Shown: positions 34,501-43,318, numbered from the stretch's first letter. The stretch is 62,108 nucleotides of DNA from [Clostridium] aminophilum (GCF_900101295.1 NZ_FOIL01000014.1:1-62108); one strand, 5' to 3'. Program-made: numbers and translations. Notes: generated by a model from the sequence alone, not told the origin.

Positions 34501-34570
34501 GGAGATTTCTCCGACTTTTCCTATGACAGAAAACGCTCCGCGAGGATGTGCATGCCGTTGAAGGGAAAGG
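34501..34570 (+). repeat. Partial copy of the modular repeat
   Basis: Carries the end module (GGAGATTTCTCCGA) and the CGCTCCGCGAGGATG block in the same order as copy 1 at 291, but diverges after about 34560. It lies immediately downstream of the lipoprotein terminator and just beyond the 3' end of the prepilin gene. Confidence 0.65.
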
Positions 34571-34608
34571 GCTTTGCGAAATGTGTTTCGCTCATTGTAC
34601 GAAGATGA

Positions 34609-35133
34609 TCAATAATCCCGGTTCTGGTCATTGATGGGACTGAAGCCGTGATAACGGGTGTCCCAGAAACTCCATACATCAGAATACCCCTGATTGGATT
34701 TGACGTAACTGTAGGAGAGGTTTCCCTGCTTGTCAATCACAACCGTATATCCGTTTTTCCAGATTGCCTTTGTGCTGTGGATTTTCATCTGGTCAAGTTT
34801 GAGCCCAAACTGTGAATTCAGTTTTTCTTCCATGGCAGTGCTGACACCCTGACCGTCGATAAAGACTACCGTTGACTTTGCTGCATCTCCTTCGGTTTTT
34901 TCATCCGAGAAGACCGTAACGGAAATGTAGTTTTTCGGAAAAGTCAGGTCATTGCTCAGATATGCGACAGATAAGCCATCGGAGATAACTTTCATGTTGC
35001 TTAAGTCAACCGCACGGCGGGATTTTTCCAATTGAGAAGAAAAAATCGGAATACTGACCGCGACAAGGACTGCGATGACAGCGATAACAATCAAAAGCTC
35101 TGCAAGAGTAAAACCCCGCTTTTGTTCAGACAT
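34609..35133 (-). CDS. Type IV prepilin-like protein
   Basis: A 174-residue protein with a classical class III signal: six-residue basic leader, GFTLAELLIVIAVIAVLVAV hydrophobic stem with Glu at +5, processed after the Gly by a prepilin peptidase. The globular part is strand-rich and unassigned. No assembly ATPase, platform protein or peptidase is nearby, so the pilus or pseudopilus machinery must be elsewhere. Start ATG 35133 is preceded by AAGGAGC. Confidence 0.82.
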   Translation of the reverse strand: MSEQKRGFTLAELLIVIAVIAVLVAVSIPIFSSQLEKSRRAVDLSNMKVISDGLSVAYLSNDLTFPKNYISVTVFSDEKTEGDAAKSTVVFIDGQGVSTAMEEKLNSQFGLKLDQMKIHSTKAIWKNGYTVVIDKQGNLSYSYVKSNQGYSDVWSFWDTRYHGFSPINDQNRDY

Positions 35134-35338
35134 GGTGAAATGCTCCTTTTTCAGTATTTGTTTAACCCCTAAATGCGTGATTATATTCTAACATAGATCG
35201 GGAGAATTGTGAGGTCTGATTCATATCCGGCGCGTGGAAAACATCCACAATACCTTTGCCGGGCATGGCCGGAAGGGAGCGGATTGCCGAAGGCATGTGA
35301 CGACTGAGGCGGAAAACAGGGATCAATCCGTTCAACAA

Positions 35339-35403
35339 TGTAAAGCATGCTTGACATTATGAAGTGAGAGGTATTATGATCAAAATGTAAAGCATACTTT
35401 ACA
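35339..35403 (+). promoter_or_regulatory. Promoter with twin operators for the XRE regulator
   Basis: Two near-identical inverted repeats, TGTAAAGCATGCTTGACA (35339-35356) and TGTAAAGCATACTTTACA (35386-35403), lie 47 bases apart. A promoter TTGACA (35351-35356) and TATGAT (35375-35380), spacing 18, sits between them, the first operator covering the -35 and the second the start region. Autorepression by the downstream XRE protein is the likely meaning. Confidence 0.7.
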
Positions 35404-35427
35404 AAAAAACAACTGTGGAGGGAAATC

Positions 35428-35634
35428 GTGAGAAACCGGATTGAGGAATTGCGAAAAGAGAAGGGGCTCACACAGCAGGCACTGGGAGAGGCTCTCGGCG
35501 TTTCCAGACAGACGATCATATCATTGGAGAGCGGGAGATACAATCCGTCGCTGATGCTGGCTCACGCGCTGGCGGTATTGTTTCAGACGTCAATCGAAGA
35601 AATTTTTATGTTTGATGAGGAGGAAAAGTCATGA
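35428..35634 (+). CDS. XRE-family HTH regulator
   Basis: A 68-residue Cro/CI-type helix-turn-helix protein (GLTQQALGEALGVSRQTIISLESGRYNPSL), a single DNA-binding domain with a short acidic tail. It starts with GTG at 35428 behind GGAGGG and overlaps the next gene by four bases. Two matching palindromes flank its promoter. Small XRE regulators coupled to a membrane protein gene are common in Firmicutes; the signal is unknown. Confidence 0.9.
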   Translation: MRNRIEELRKEKGLTQQALGEALGVSRQTIISLESGRYNPSLMLAHALAVLFQTSIEEIFMFDEEEKS

Positions 35635-36047
35635 AAAACGGGTATTATAATAACAGAAGGATGGCATGGAGCATCATTTGTATTCTTCTCGGATTATTTC
35701 TGCTGATTCTGACGGACCGAAGCCTCATTCCGGATAACGGAATGAGCGGATTCGGATATGGTCTGATCGCGGTAGGGGCGGTAAGGCTTTTTCAGGTGTT
35801 CCGCTACCGAAAGGACGAAGCATTTCAGAAGAAAGTGGACATCGCCGCATCGGATGAGCGGTACTCTTTTCTGAGCATGAAGGCATGGTCCTGGACCGGG
35901 TACATCGGCCTGATCGGCGCGGGAATTCTGACGATTGTCATGCGGATCATGGGAAGTACGGAGATTTCCCGGATTCTCTCGTACTGCGTCTGCGCGGAAC
36001 TCCTGATCTATGCGGGGACATTTTTTGTCCTGAGTAAGAAATACTGA
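35631..36047 (+). CDS. Small membrane protein coupled to the XRE regulator
   Basis: A 138-residue protein with four predicted membrane segments (about 11-29, 38-52, 86-104, 115-133) and no recognised domain. Its ATG overlaps the regulator stop (ATGA), so both are made from one transcript and controlled by the twin operators. Similar partners of small XRE proteins have been seen as membrane sensors or two-TM pairs, but no role can be assigned here. Confidence 0.65.
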   Translation: MKNGYYNNRRMAWSIICILLGLFLLILTDRSLIPDNGMSGFGYGLIAVGAVRLFQVFRYRKDEAFQKKVDIAASDERYSFLSMKAWSWTGYIGLIGAGILTIVMRIMGSTEISRILSYCVCAELLIYAGTFFVLSKKY

Positions 36048-36162
36048 CGCATCGGACGATATGCCGCATCGCACAGGGATTTGTGAAAAAACGGAGAATG
36101 CGGTACATCGGCATCGGTACCGATGCGGGGGACCGGGCGGAAAAGAAAACGGAGAAGACGGT

Positions 36163-36996
36163 ATGGAGAGAAAACTGAAGGTTACGGTGTTGGCGGACAA
36201 TCATCAGAAGGGGAACTGCGGCTGTGAGCATGGTTTGTCCGTGTATCTGGAGTACGGTGAGAACACCATACTTCTGGATGCCGGCCGAAGCGCGCTGTTT
36301 GCGGAAAATGCCGAGAAACTCGGAGTGGATCTTCGGAAGGTGAATGCAGCTGTGCTGTCTCATTCGCATTACGATCACGCCGATGGTCTGGAGACATTCT
36401 TTGAGATGAATTCCACGGCAAAACTGTATCTCCGTCAGGAATCCGGAGAACACTATTATTCGCTCCATGCGGATGACGGAATGATGTATATCGGCCCGAA
36501 AAAAGGCATACTTGGGCGATACCGTGACCGGCTGGTCTATGTGAAAGAACATGTGAGCGGTCTGGGAATGGACGGCGTGGTTCTCCTGTCGCATTCCACT
36601 CCCGGTCTGGAGAAGATCGGAGAGAAGGCAAAAATGTTCCGCCGGATGGGAGAGCGCATGAAAGCGGATGATTTTTCCCATGAGCAGTCACTTCTGTTCT
36701 ATGTGAGCGACGGAATGGTCATCTTCAACAGCTGTTCCCACGGCGGTGCGGCAAATATTATCCGGGAGGTCCGGGAGTATGATCCGGAGACGCCGATCCT
36801 CGCCTATATCGGAGGGTTCCACCTGTTCCGCTCTTCGGATGAGGACGTGCGCCGGTTCGGAGAGACTTTGCTGGATGTGAAGGTACAGCGCATCATTACC
36901 GGACACTGTACCGGCGACCGGGCATACGAAATTCTGCACGAAATGCTCGGAGAACGGGCGGAGGAAATGTATGCGGGAATGAGACTGGAATTCTGA
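36163..36996 (+). CDS. Metallo-beta-lactamase-fold hydrolase
   Basis: A 277-residue MBL-fold protein with the metal motif SHSHYDHADG, a later His in SHSTPG and GGFHLF near the C-terminus. This arrangement resembles the subgroup annotated as 7,8-dihydropterin-6-methyl-4-(beta-D-ribofuranosyl)aminobenzene 5'-phosphate synthase-like proteins, although those names are often over-assigned. ATG 36163 follows GGAGAAG; the in-frame ATG at 36061 has no good site. No signal peptide. Confidence 0.82.
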   Translation: MERKLKVTVLADNHQKGNCGCEHGLSVYLEYGENTILLDAGRSALFAENAEKLGVDLRKVNAAVLSHSHYDHADGLETFFEMNSTAKLYLRQESGEHYYSLHADDGMMYIGPKKGILGRYRDRLVYVKEHVSGLGMDGVVLLSHSTPGLEKIGEKAKMFRRMGERMKADDFSHEQSLLFYVSDGMVIFNSCSHGGAANIIREVREYDPETPILAYIGGFHLFRSSDEDVRRFGETLLDVKVQRIITGHCTGDRAYEILHEMLGERAEEMYAGMRLEF

Positions 36997-37124
36997 TTGG
37001 GTGGAGCGGATCCCGGAAAGGGTGAGGGTACAATTTACAGCGGATAACATCAACGGAATTCGGAATTTGATGTTCCGTAATGATTCATGTATCAAGAAGT
37101 GAGATTTGGCAGCAGGAGAGTATT

Positions 37125-38249
37125 ATGCATGTTTGGGTATTGATATTGGGGGCAGTGTTTCTGGGGCTGACCGGCGGAACGGTCTATCTCAGCTGTGCGG
37201 TTGGAAGGTTCGGTCTGCTCCGCCAGCTTTGCGGCGATCGGACATGGCTGCGGAGGATCATGGGATTTTGCGTGGTGCTGCTGGGCTTTTGTCTGGCTGC
37301 GCGCATGACGTCGGTCATCAATGCCATCATTATATTTCTCCACACGCTGGCCTTTTTTCTGATCTTCGGCCTGATCATGAGAATTCTGAAAAAGATCACC
37401 GGCCGCGGGTCCCGTATTTTCTGGCAGGGATGGCTTGCGGTTTTGGCGACGGTTCTGACGCTGGCCTGGGGATACTATTCCTGTATGCATGTGATGAAAA
37501 AGGAATACCGGCTCACCACCGGAAAAGAGATCGGAAGCCTGAGGGCGGCATTTTTCGCCGATTCACACATCGGCGCAACCTTTGACGGTGACGGATTTGC
37601 AAGGGAACTTGAAAAAATCGAGGCGGAAAAGCCGGATATTCTTCTGATCGGCGGAGATTTTGTGGATGACTGGTCGAAGCGGGAGGATTTTGTCCGGGCG
37701 TGTGAAGCGCTGGGACAGACGAATTTCCCGTACGGCGTGTGGTATGTATTCGGCAATCACGACGCGGGAAACATGGCAGACCGCGACTTCTCGGCAGAGG
37801 ATCTTCGCAGTGTCATGGCGGAGAACGGAATCCATGTGATGGAGGATACGTGCGAGCTGATCGACGGACGGTTTTATGTGGCAGGGAGAAAAGACAAGTC
37901 GGACCGGTCCAGAAAAGAGATCGGGAATCTGCTGAATGGTCTGGATCCATCAAAGTACATCCTTGTTCTGGATCACCAGCCCCATGATTACGCGGCGGAG
38001 GCGGATTCGGCAGCGGATCTCGTTCTCTCCGGGCATACCCACGGCGGGCAGTTTTTTCCGTTCGGCTATGTGGGAAAACTATTGAACACCTATGACCGGG
38101 CGTACGGATATGAGCGCCGGAACAACACGGATTTTATCGTCTCATCCGGAATTGCCGACTGGGCGCTGCTGTTTAAAACGGGAACCCGGTCCGAGTATGT
38201 GATAGTGGACATCCGCTCCGGGCATCCCGGAGAAGAAGCCGGAAACTAA
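37125..38249 (+). CDS. Membrane-anchored metallophosphoesterase (YkuE-like)
   Basis: A 374-residue protein with about four N-terminal membrane segments (1-125) followed by a calcineurin-like phosphoesterase domain outside. Motifs: ADSHIG, GGDFVDD, FGNHD, DHQPHD and GHTHGGQ. This matches the YkuE/YaeI-type family, some members of which act on lipid or nucleotide phosphodiesters. ATG 37125 follows CAGGAGAG. It is separated by 128 bases from the MBL gene and by 99 bases from the SDR gene. Confidence 0.87.
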   Translation: MHVWVLILGAVFLGLTGGTVYLSCAVGRFGLLRQLCGDRTWLRRIMGFCVVLLGFCLAARMTSVINAIIIFLHTLAFFLIFGLIMRILKKITGRGSRIFWQGWLAVLATVLTLAWGYYSCMHVMKKEYRLTTGKEIGSLRAAFFADSHIGATFDGDGFARELEKIEAEKPDILLIGGDFVDDWSKREDFVRACEALGQTNFPYGVWYVFGNHDAGNMADRDFSAEDLRSVMAENGIHVMEDTCELIDGRFYVAGRKDKSDRSRKEIGNLLNGLDPSKYILVLDHQPHDYAAEADSAADLVLSGHTHGGQFFPFGYVGKLLNTYDRAYGYERRNNTDFIVSSGIADWALLFKTGTRSEYVIVDIRSGHPGEEAGN

Positions 38250-38348
38250 AACCGGAACGTCAAGACGGAAAATCTGCTTTCCGGCGCCATTTGGCTCTGA
38301 TTCGAGGCGGGAGCATTCCGGCGTATGCCGGGTGCACAGGAGAAGTTT

Positions 38349-38993
38349 ATGAAAATCGTGATTACAGGAACCAGCCGGGGCATCGGGCTGGCGGCAGCAA
38401 AAAAATATTGTGAGACGGGGCATGAAGTCATCGGTCTGGATGTGCGGGAAGCCGGTTTTTCGCATCCGAATTACCGGCATTTGACCGCGGACATCACCGG
38501 TCCGCTTCCGGAGATTCCGGATGTGGAGGTTCTGGTCAATAACGCCGGCGTGCAGGACGGCGGCCGGGAGATTGAGATCAATCTTCAGGGAACGATCGCC
38601 GTGACGGAGCGGTACGCATTTCAGCAGGCCATCCGTTCGGTGGTGTTTATGGCTTCCTCCAGTGCGTCCAACGGTGCGGAATTTCCGCTCTACGCGGCCT
38701 CCAAGGGCGGCGTGGTAACTTATATGAAGAATACGGCACTACGCCTGGCTCAGTACGGGGCAACCGCGAACAGCATTTCCGCCGGCGGCGTTTATACCGA
38801 ACTGAATCAGCATATCATCGACGATCCGAAGCTGATGGAGGCGGTTCTGAACGAAACGCTGCTTCACCGGTGGGCCCTGCCGGAGGAAATTGCGGAGTTG
38901 TGTTATTATCTCACCAACGTCAACCGCAGTATGACCGGTCAGGACATTCTGATTGATAACGGGGAGCAGCTGAAGTCGAATTTTATCTGGTAG
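38349..38993 (+). CDS. Short-chain dehydrogenase/reductase
   Basis: A 214-residue classical SDR: NAD(P)-binding TGTSRGIG, NNAG motif, the catalytic Ser in MASSSAS, and the Tyr/Lys pair in YAASKGG, and a C-terminal NG-type end (DILIDNGEQLKS). It is shorter than the usual 240-250 residues, with a compressed stretch between NNAG and the catalytic Ser. Substrate unknown. ATG 38349 follows AGGAGA. Confidence 0.88.
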   Translation: MKIVITGTSRGIGLAAAKKYCETGHEVIGLDVREAGFSHPNYRHLTADITGPLPEIPDVEVLVNNAGVQDGGREIEINLQGTIAVTERYAFQQAIRSVVFMASSSASNGAEFPLYAASKGGVVTYMKNTALRLAQYGATANSISAGGVYTELNQHIIDDPKLMEAVLNETLLHRWALPEEIAELCYYLTNVNRSMTGQDILIDNGEQLKSNFIW

Positions 38994-39163
38994 ATCCGTT
39001 GAGAGAAACCGGTTTTTGGAGGCCTTAGCGGCTCTTTTGAAGACTTGCCGGCTTAAGGGATACAAGTGTTCCAGCGCAGCATAAACTTATCGGTATTGAT
39101 TTGACAGTCGATAATCGCAGTGTAGGACAAGGAGAATAATATTCTTTTGTTCGGGAGGTGCAT

Positions 39164-40558
39164 ATGGAACAGGTTCGTGCTATAAAATGTACAAAAAGAT
39201 GGAAGGCTCTGCTGACAGTAATTTTTATCATTATTTCCATGGTGATCCTGTCACCGAAGAAGGTCAGTGCTGCGACCGGCAGCATTAATACAACGGCCAG
39301 CGTAGCAAACATTCAAAAATACGGAAATGTAGTGCTTGATATCAAGTCCGCGGATCTCCTTTCATCCGGCTACGAGTTCGGCGACATCCTTAATGTCAGC
39401 TTTGGGGAGCACAATCTGAAACTCCCTCTTTGCAGCGATTTTTCCGATGTTGATACAGGTGCGGCGGGAATTTTTACGAAACAGGAATATGCCCTTCTTG
39501 CGATTAACATGAAGGATTTTGCAACAACTTACGGCATTGCCGTCAAGAATACAGCTGCTGACAATTCGGTATCATGGCAGGCTGCTGACGGTGTGACAGA
39601 TCAGATCAGGGTGTCTATTTCCCTGGATACAAAAGGCGGATACTACGACGAATATCTCCTGCATCAGTTAAGATACACCGCGAACCGGGAAGATTATCCG
39701 AATCTGTCGGATGACCAGTTTGCCAATTTCAGAGAAGTGACAACTACGGGAATCGGAAAAGGGGTACTGTACAGGTCTGCGTCTCCCATCAATCCCATTT
39801 TCAACAGAAACACTTATGCGGATGCGGCGATCCGGCAGGCCAAAGTTACAACAATCATGAACCTGGCAGATGATCCGGAAACCGTCGCGTCCTTTCCAAA
39901 TGTCGATGCAACATACTATTCAAAACAGAATTATATCACCCTGAACATGGGAGTTGATGTTGAGGCAGAGGATTTCGGTGAGAAACTGGCAGAAGGGATC
40001 CGGTTCTTCCTGTCAAAGCCCGGGGTATATCTGGTTCATTGTACAGAAGGGAAAGACCGGGCCGGTTTTACCATAGCGGTTTTGGAATGTCTGATGGGAG
40101 CCAGTTATGATGAAGTGGCAGCCGATTATATGACCACGTTCTACAATTATTATGGCATTACCGCTGACGATGAACGGTATCATGTCATTCTGGCCAATAA
40201 TCTCGAAAAGAGTCTGAAACATGTTTTGGGTGTAAATCGTCTCCGTGACACGGATTTGAGCGAAAGAGCGGCGGAATACCTGAAAACCAGCGGACTTACC
40301 GATGAAGAAATCAGCCGGCTGAAACAATGTTTGGCGGGAACCGCCGCCGTCCCCGAGGCCACTGAGGGAACGGTGCAGGAGACCGAAGTGACTTACGGTA
40401 CATACAGAGTAAAAAATGGGGATACTCTCTCGAGAATAGCGAGAGAAAAATATGGGGATTCCAAAAAATGGACGGACATTTTTGCACTCAACAAGGATAG
40501 GATTTCCAATCCCAACAGGATCTATATCGGACAGGAATTGAAGCTGGCGATCACGTAA
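39164..40558 (+). CDS. Secreted tyrosine/serine phosphatase with LysM domain
   Basis: A 464-residue exported protein: signal peptide (about 1-38), an N-terminal beta domain (about 40-165), a cysteine-dependent phosphatase of the Y_phosphatase3 type with the P-loop HCTEGKDRAG (C-x5-R) around residue 290, and a C-terminal LysM wall-binding domain (YRVKNGDTLSRIAREKYGD). It should act at the cell surface, held on peptidoglycan. ATG 39164 follows GGGAGG. The gene is less GC-rich than its neighbours and the dispersed repeat copy 2 lies just downstream. Confidence 0.87.
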   Translation: MEQVRAIKCTKRWKALLTVIFIIISMVILSPKKVSAATGSINTTASVANIQKYGNVVLDIKSADLLSSGYEFGDILNVSFGEHNLKLPLCSDFSDVDTGAAGIFTKQEYALLAINMKDFATTYGIAVKNTAADNSVSWQAADGVTDQIRVSISLDTKGGYYDEYLLHQLRYTANREDYPNLSDDQFANFREVTTTGIGKGVLYRSASPINPIFNRNTYADAAIRQAKVTTIMNLADDPETVASFPNVDATYYSKQNYITLNMGVDVEAEDFGEKLAEGIRFFLSKPGVYLVHCTEGKDRAGFTIAVLECLMGASYDEVAADYMTTFYNYYGITADDERYHVILANNLEKSLKHVLGVNRLRDTDLSERAAEYLKTSGLTDEEISRLKQCLAGTAAVPEATEGTVQETEVTYGTYRVKNGDTLSRIAREKYGDSKKWTDIFALNKDRISNPNRIYIGQELKLAIT

Positions 40559-40602
40559 CCGCGCCGATTCGGCAAGACACATCATTTTTCTGAACGATTT
40601 GA

Positions 40603-40830
40603 ACAAAGTCCGCAAGCGGACTTCGGCTCCCCCATCCCCTCAGTCCTGAGGGGAGCCCCGCGGACTTTGCGCGCCGCCGCTGGTCACCGTTAGGTGACAG
40701 CTTCCTTGGCGAAGCTCTTAGCGAGGTCTTTTCGAGCTTAGTGCGTGCCATGGAAATTCACTTAGCGAGGTTTTCTCGAGCTTAGTGAATTTGCTTACAG
40801 CGGCGTGCGCATCCTCGCGGAGCGTGTTTG
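40603..40830 (-). repeat. Dispersed modular hairpin repeat, copy 2
   Basis: Inverted relative to copy 1. Reading left to right: AAGTCCGCAAGCGGACTT hairpin, CCCCTCAGTCCTGAGGGG hairpin, CCGCGGACTTTGCGCGCC, the GGTCACC/GGTGAC hairpin (about 40682-40698), and TTGGCGAAGCTCTTAGCGA. Two TTAGCGAGG/TCGAGCTTAGTG blocks follow (40728-40792), then the GCGTGCGCATCCTCGCGGAGCG block. It lacks the AAATTTCTCCG end module found in copies 1 and 3. It fills most of the gap between the phosphatase and the ECF S-component gene, which is convergent with it. Confidence 0.8.
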
Positions 40831-40905
40831 TTTTATGCAGCATGAAATGTTTGGAAAATAAAATTGATGATTGCGTCATAGGATTCGGAACCGGTTACAA
40901 GAGTG

Positions 40906-41463
40906 TTATCCGTTATTCCAATTCGCCCTGAATACCGGCACGCGGAGCACCGCCATGACAGCGTAGAGGGAGATCACGCGGTCCAGAAAATCCGTCAGGA
41001 TCTGAACTGCAAAGATGGAACCGGTGAGACCGAGGGGCGTGTGGGACAGCGCCTGTACCAGAACCGTCGAGCCGGAAGAGGTTACGCCGCCGAAGAGAAC
41101 CGCGTTGATGATGGAGCTGACAACGGTTCCCGGAATGGTGATGAGGAATGCGGAGAGCACAAGCTTCCATCCGAAACTGCTGTTGTTCCTGAGGACAATG
41201 CCGGCAGTCAGACCGAGAATCATGCCCACCGGCGCAAAATACAGAGAGTAGATGTCTCCGGTCAGCGCCATCAACATTCCGGAGATGAGCGGTGTCAGAA
41301 GTCCGGTCACCGGACCGTAAATGCAGGCGATGAGGATGGTTCCCATGGAATCCAGATAGATTGGAAGGCGGAGAAGAAGCGCAAGCTGTCCTCCCGCGTA
41401 GTTGATGCAGATTGCGAGGGCGATCAGGCAGATCTCGGCTGCCGCCATTTTACCTTTGTTCAT
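40906..41463 (-). CDS. ECF transporter S component
   Basis: A 185-residue membrane protein with about six helices, typical of substrate-binding S components of energy-coupling-factor vitamin and nucleoside transporters (DSMGTILIACIYGPVTGLLTPLISGML, PVGMILGLTAGI). It needs a shared EcfA-EcfA'-EcfT module, not present here. It lies 81 bases downstream of a nucleoside hydrolase on the same strand, so a nucleoside or related ribosyl compound is a reasonable guess at the substrate. Confidence 0.85.
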   Translation of the reverse strand: MNKGKMAAAEICLIALAICINYAGGQLALLLRLPIYLDSMGTILIACIYGPVTGLLTPLISGMLMALTGDIYSLYFAPVGMILGLTAGIVLRNNSSFGWKLVLSAFLITIPGTVVSSIINAVLFGGVTSSGSTVLVQALSHTPLGLTGSIFAVQILTDFLDRVISLYAVMAVLRVPVFRANWNNG

Positions 41464-41544
41464 GTTTGAAAATCTCCTGTCTGTTGTTTTCCTTGTTTGC
41501 GGTGATAGATGATTTCCGACGGTGTCACGCGGACTGTGTTCTTG

Positions 41545-42525
41545 TCATACGCCTGTGAATGTCTTCAGCAGCGGAAGTTCCTCCGCATTCTTATGAAGGA
41601 GCCTTGTGAAGAACATGGTCCAGAATGCCGGTACATCCACTTGGGTGTAGATGAAGGCGTTGGCCGGTTTCCGGTAGAACTCTTTTTCGTCGACCACGGT
41701 CTGACCGATGGCGATGCCGTCGGTGACCACTTCCGTAAATGCCGCAATTCCCTCAGCCATTTCCGGATTGAGGAAGATGGCCACCGCCAGCGGGTCATTG
41801 ATCACACAGCCGATGATGTGTTCCCATTCCCAGTGAAAATCAAAATAGAATTTTGTGATCCGGCGGACGAAATTCCCGGTTTTCGGGTCGAGCCGTTCCA
41901 TATAATTCAGCAGATCCGGCGTCAGGACGATCTTTCGCGTGACGTCCAGACCGACCATGCGGATGGTTTTCCCGATTTTGGCCATCTGTGCAAAGACGAT
42001 TCCCGCGGCATCCGGATCTTCCCAGTAGTTGTACTCGGCCACCGGGGAGCAGTTTCCGTGGCTTTTGAAATTGCCGCCCATAGAGATGATATCGAGGGCG
42101 TTTGCAAATGCATCCGGCGCCACCCGGATCAGTTCGGCGAGATTGGTCATGGGGCCGAGGGCGATGACGGAGCAGTCCCCTTCCGAGAGCCTGCGGGCCA
42201 GAAATTCGACCGCCGTTTCGGTTTCTTCCGGAAAACCGTTTACATCCGGGAGAAAACTTTCCCCGAGTCCGTCGCTTCCGTGGGTGTCCAGTGCATTCAC
42301 ATACTCCCGGCGAAGCGGTTTTTCCGCGCCGCGGAAGACCGGAATGTCCATCCGGTTCATGAAATGAAGTATTTTCCTGACATTCTGATATCCCATCTCA
42401 CAGGGACAGTTTCCGGCAACGATGGTGATGCCGGCGACTTCCAGTTCCGGACTTTCCAGTGCCAGCATGATGGCCAGCGCGTCGTCAATTCCCGGATCGC
42501 AGTCAATAATCACGTTTCTTTTCAT
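41545..42525 (-). CDS. Inosine-uridine-preferring nucleoside hydrolase
   Basis: A 326-residue enzyme that hydrolyses the N-glycosidic bond of ribonucleosides to free base and ribose. The N-terminal calcium-binding motif is DCDPGIDDA (D8, D10, D14, D15), and the later conserved blocks GPMTNLA and ISMGG are present. It is paired with the ECF S component and divergent from the ribose operon, so released ribose could enter RbsK metabolism. ATG 42525. Confidence 0.93.
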   Translation of the reverse strand: MKRNVIIDCDPGIDDALAIMLALESPELEVAGITIVAGNCPCEMGYQNVRKILHFMNRMDIPVFRGAEKPLRREYVNALDTHGSDGLGESFLPDVNGFPEETETAVEFLARRLSEGDCSVIALGPMTNLAELIRVAPDAFANALDIISMGGNFKSHGNCSPVAEYNYWEDPDAAGIVFAQMAKIGKTIRMVGLDVTRKIVLTPDLLNYMERLDPKTGNFVRRITKFYFDFHWEWEHIIGCVINDPLAVAIFLNPEMAEGIAAFTEVVTDGIAIGQTVVDEKEFYRKPANAFIYTQVDVPAFWTMFFTRLLHKNAEELPLLKTFTGV

Positions 42526-42590
42526 CGTGTTTTACCCATGTAATACTCAGATGTTGTTCAGCCGAATCAGCATAATCTTTCTGCGGAATA

Positions 42591-42764
42591 ACAAAGTCCG
42601 CAAGCGGACTTCGGCTTCCCCATCCCCTCAGTCCTGAGGGGAGCCCCGCGGACTTTGCGCGCCGCCGCTGGTCACCGTTAGGTGACAGCTTCCTTACAGC
42701 GGCGTGCGCATCCTCGCGGAGCGTTTTTGTTTCACAGGGAATTTCGGAGAAATTTCCTGTGAAA
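42591..42764 (-). repeat. Dispersed modular hairpin repeat, copy 3
   Basis: Nearly identical to copy 2 over the first 110 bases (AAGTCCGC hairpin, CCCCTCAGT hairpin, GGTCACC hairpin), but the roughly 100-base TTGGCGAAGCTC-to-GAATTTGCT segment is cleanly missing: GCTTCCTT is joined directly to ACAGCGGCGTGCGC. At its right end it has the AAATTTC end module as a large inverted repeat (TTTCACAGG...CCTGTGAAA, 42730-42764) absent from copy 2. It lies in the upstream region of the nucleoside hydrolase gene. Confidence 0.82.
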
Positions 42765-42800
42765 TAAAAAAGCTTATGTTCCCTTCCGGAAAACATAAGC
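42762..42800 (-). terminator. Minus-strand terminator-like hairpin
   Basis: GCTTATGTT (42772-42780) and AACATAAGC (42792-42800) form a 9-bp stem with a small inner TTCCGGAA palindrome. On the minus strand it is followed by TTTTTTATTT. No gene upstream on that strand is recognised, so it may end a small RNA or be part of the adjacent repeat. Confidence 0.55.
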
Positions 42801-43260
42801 AAAGATAAGCAGGACGGGAAAAAAGCCGTTTCTGCCGATTTATTCGCCAGTGACGGGCCAGAGCCGGTGGAACACGGCGCAGACACGCTGTCACGGTTAC
42901 GGGCGAAATCCATGATGCGGGATTCCACTCGTTTCATTGCATAGTTTTTTATACTGGGAGGGTTTCGAACCAGTGCTCCAAAAGCGTGATTAGTTTACAA
43001 CAGGTTTTGGGGGAATGCAAGAAAAACCGGCAGCCGGAGAGAATTTCTCCGATTGCAGTCGTCAGCGAAGGCTGCATCGGATGATCTTTGTATGAGAAAA
43101 AATATGAAATGTCAATAAATTAACAAACGTGTACGGGATTTTGTACACAAACTTGTGCGCAAGAAAAAGATTGTTAAGAATTCAAAGAAATCTGCCATAA
43201 AAATGCACAAAAGAAGGAAAACAAAATGATAACGAATCGACAAAATTACAGCTTTGTCAT
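42801..43260. other. Intergenic region between the repeat and the ribose operon promoter
   Basis: No gene supported. It contains a short partial repeat module (43036-43056, GAGAGAATTTCTCCGA) and a TTCGAA-containing segment near 42965 that looks like a T-loop but does not fold as a tRNA. The AT-rich part 43080-43250 precedes the regulator promoter. Confidence 0.5.
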
Positions 43261-43269
43261 TCTTTTCCA

Positions 43270-43318
43270 TTGACTTCACGGTTATAGAAGGTATAATACG
43301 ATTGTTGAAACGCGTTTC
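43270..43318 (+). promoter_or_regulatory. Promoter and LacI-type operator of the ribose operon
   Basis: TTGACT (43270-43275) and TATAAT (43292-43297), spacing 16, followed about ten bases later by the perfect palindrome GAAACGCGTTTC (43307-43318), a typical LacI/RbsR-family operator. A half-site GCGTTTC recurs close to the regulator start (near 43468). Confidence 0.85.

Noticed and set aside
42503-42937. Open frame on the minus strand through repeat copy 3
   Set aside because: It is mostly translation of the dispersed repeat and of a terminator hairpin; there is no recognisable domain and no good start site.
42935-43000. tRNA-like 3' end (TTCGAAA loop with a TCCCAGT-like acceptor, minus strand)
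   Set aside because: The T-stem does not pair (ACTGG against CCCTC) and no matching 5' acceptor exists within 100 bases, so it is neither a tRNA nor a clear attachment-site remnant.
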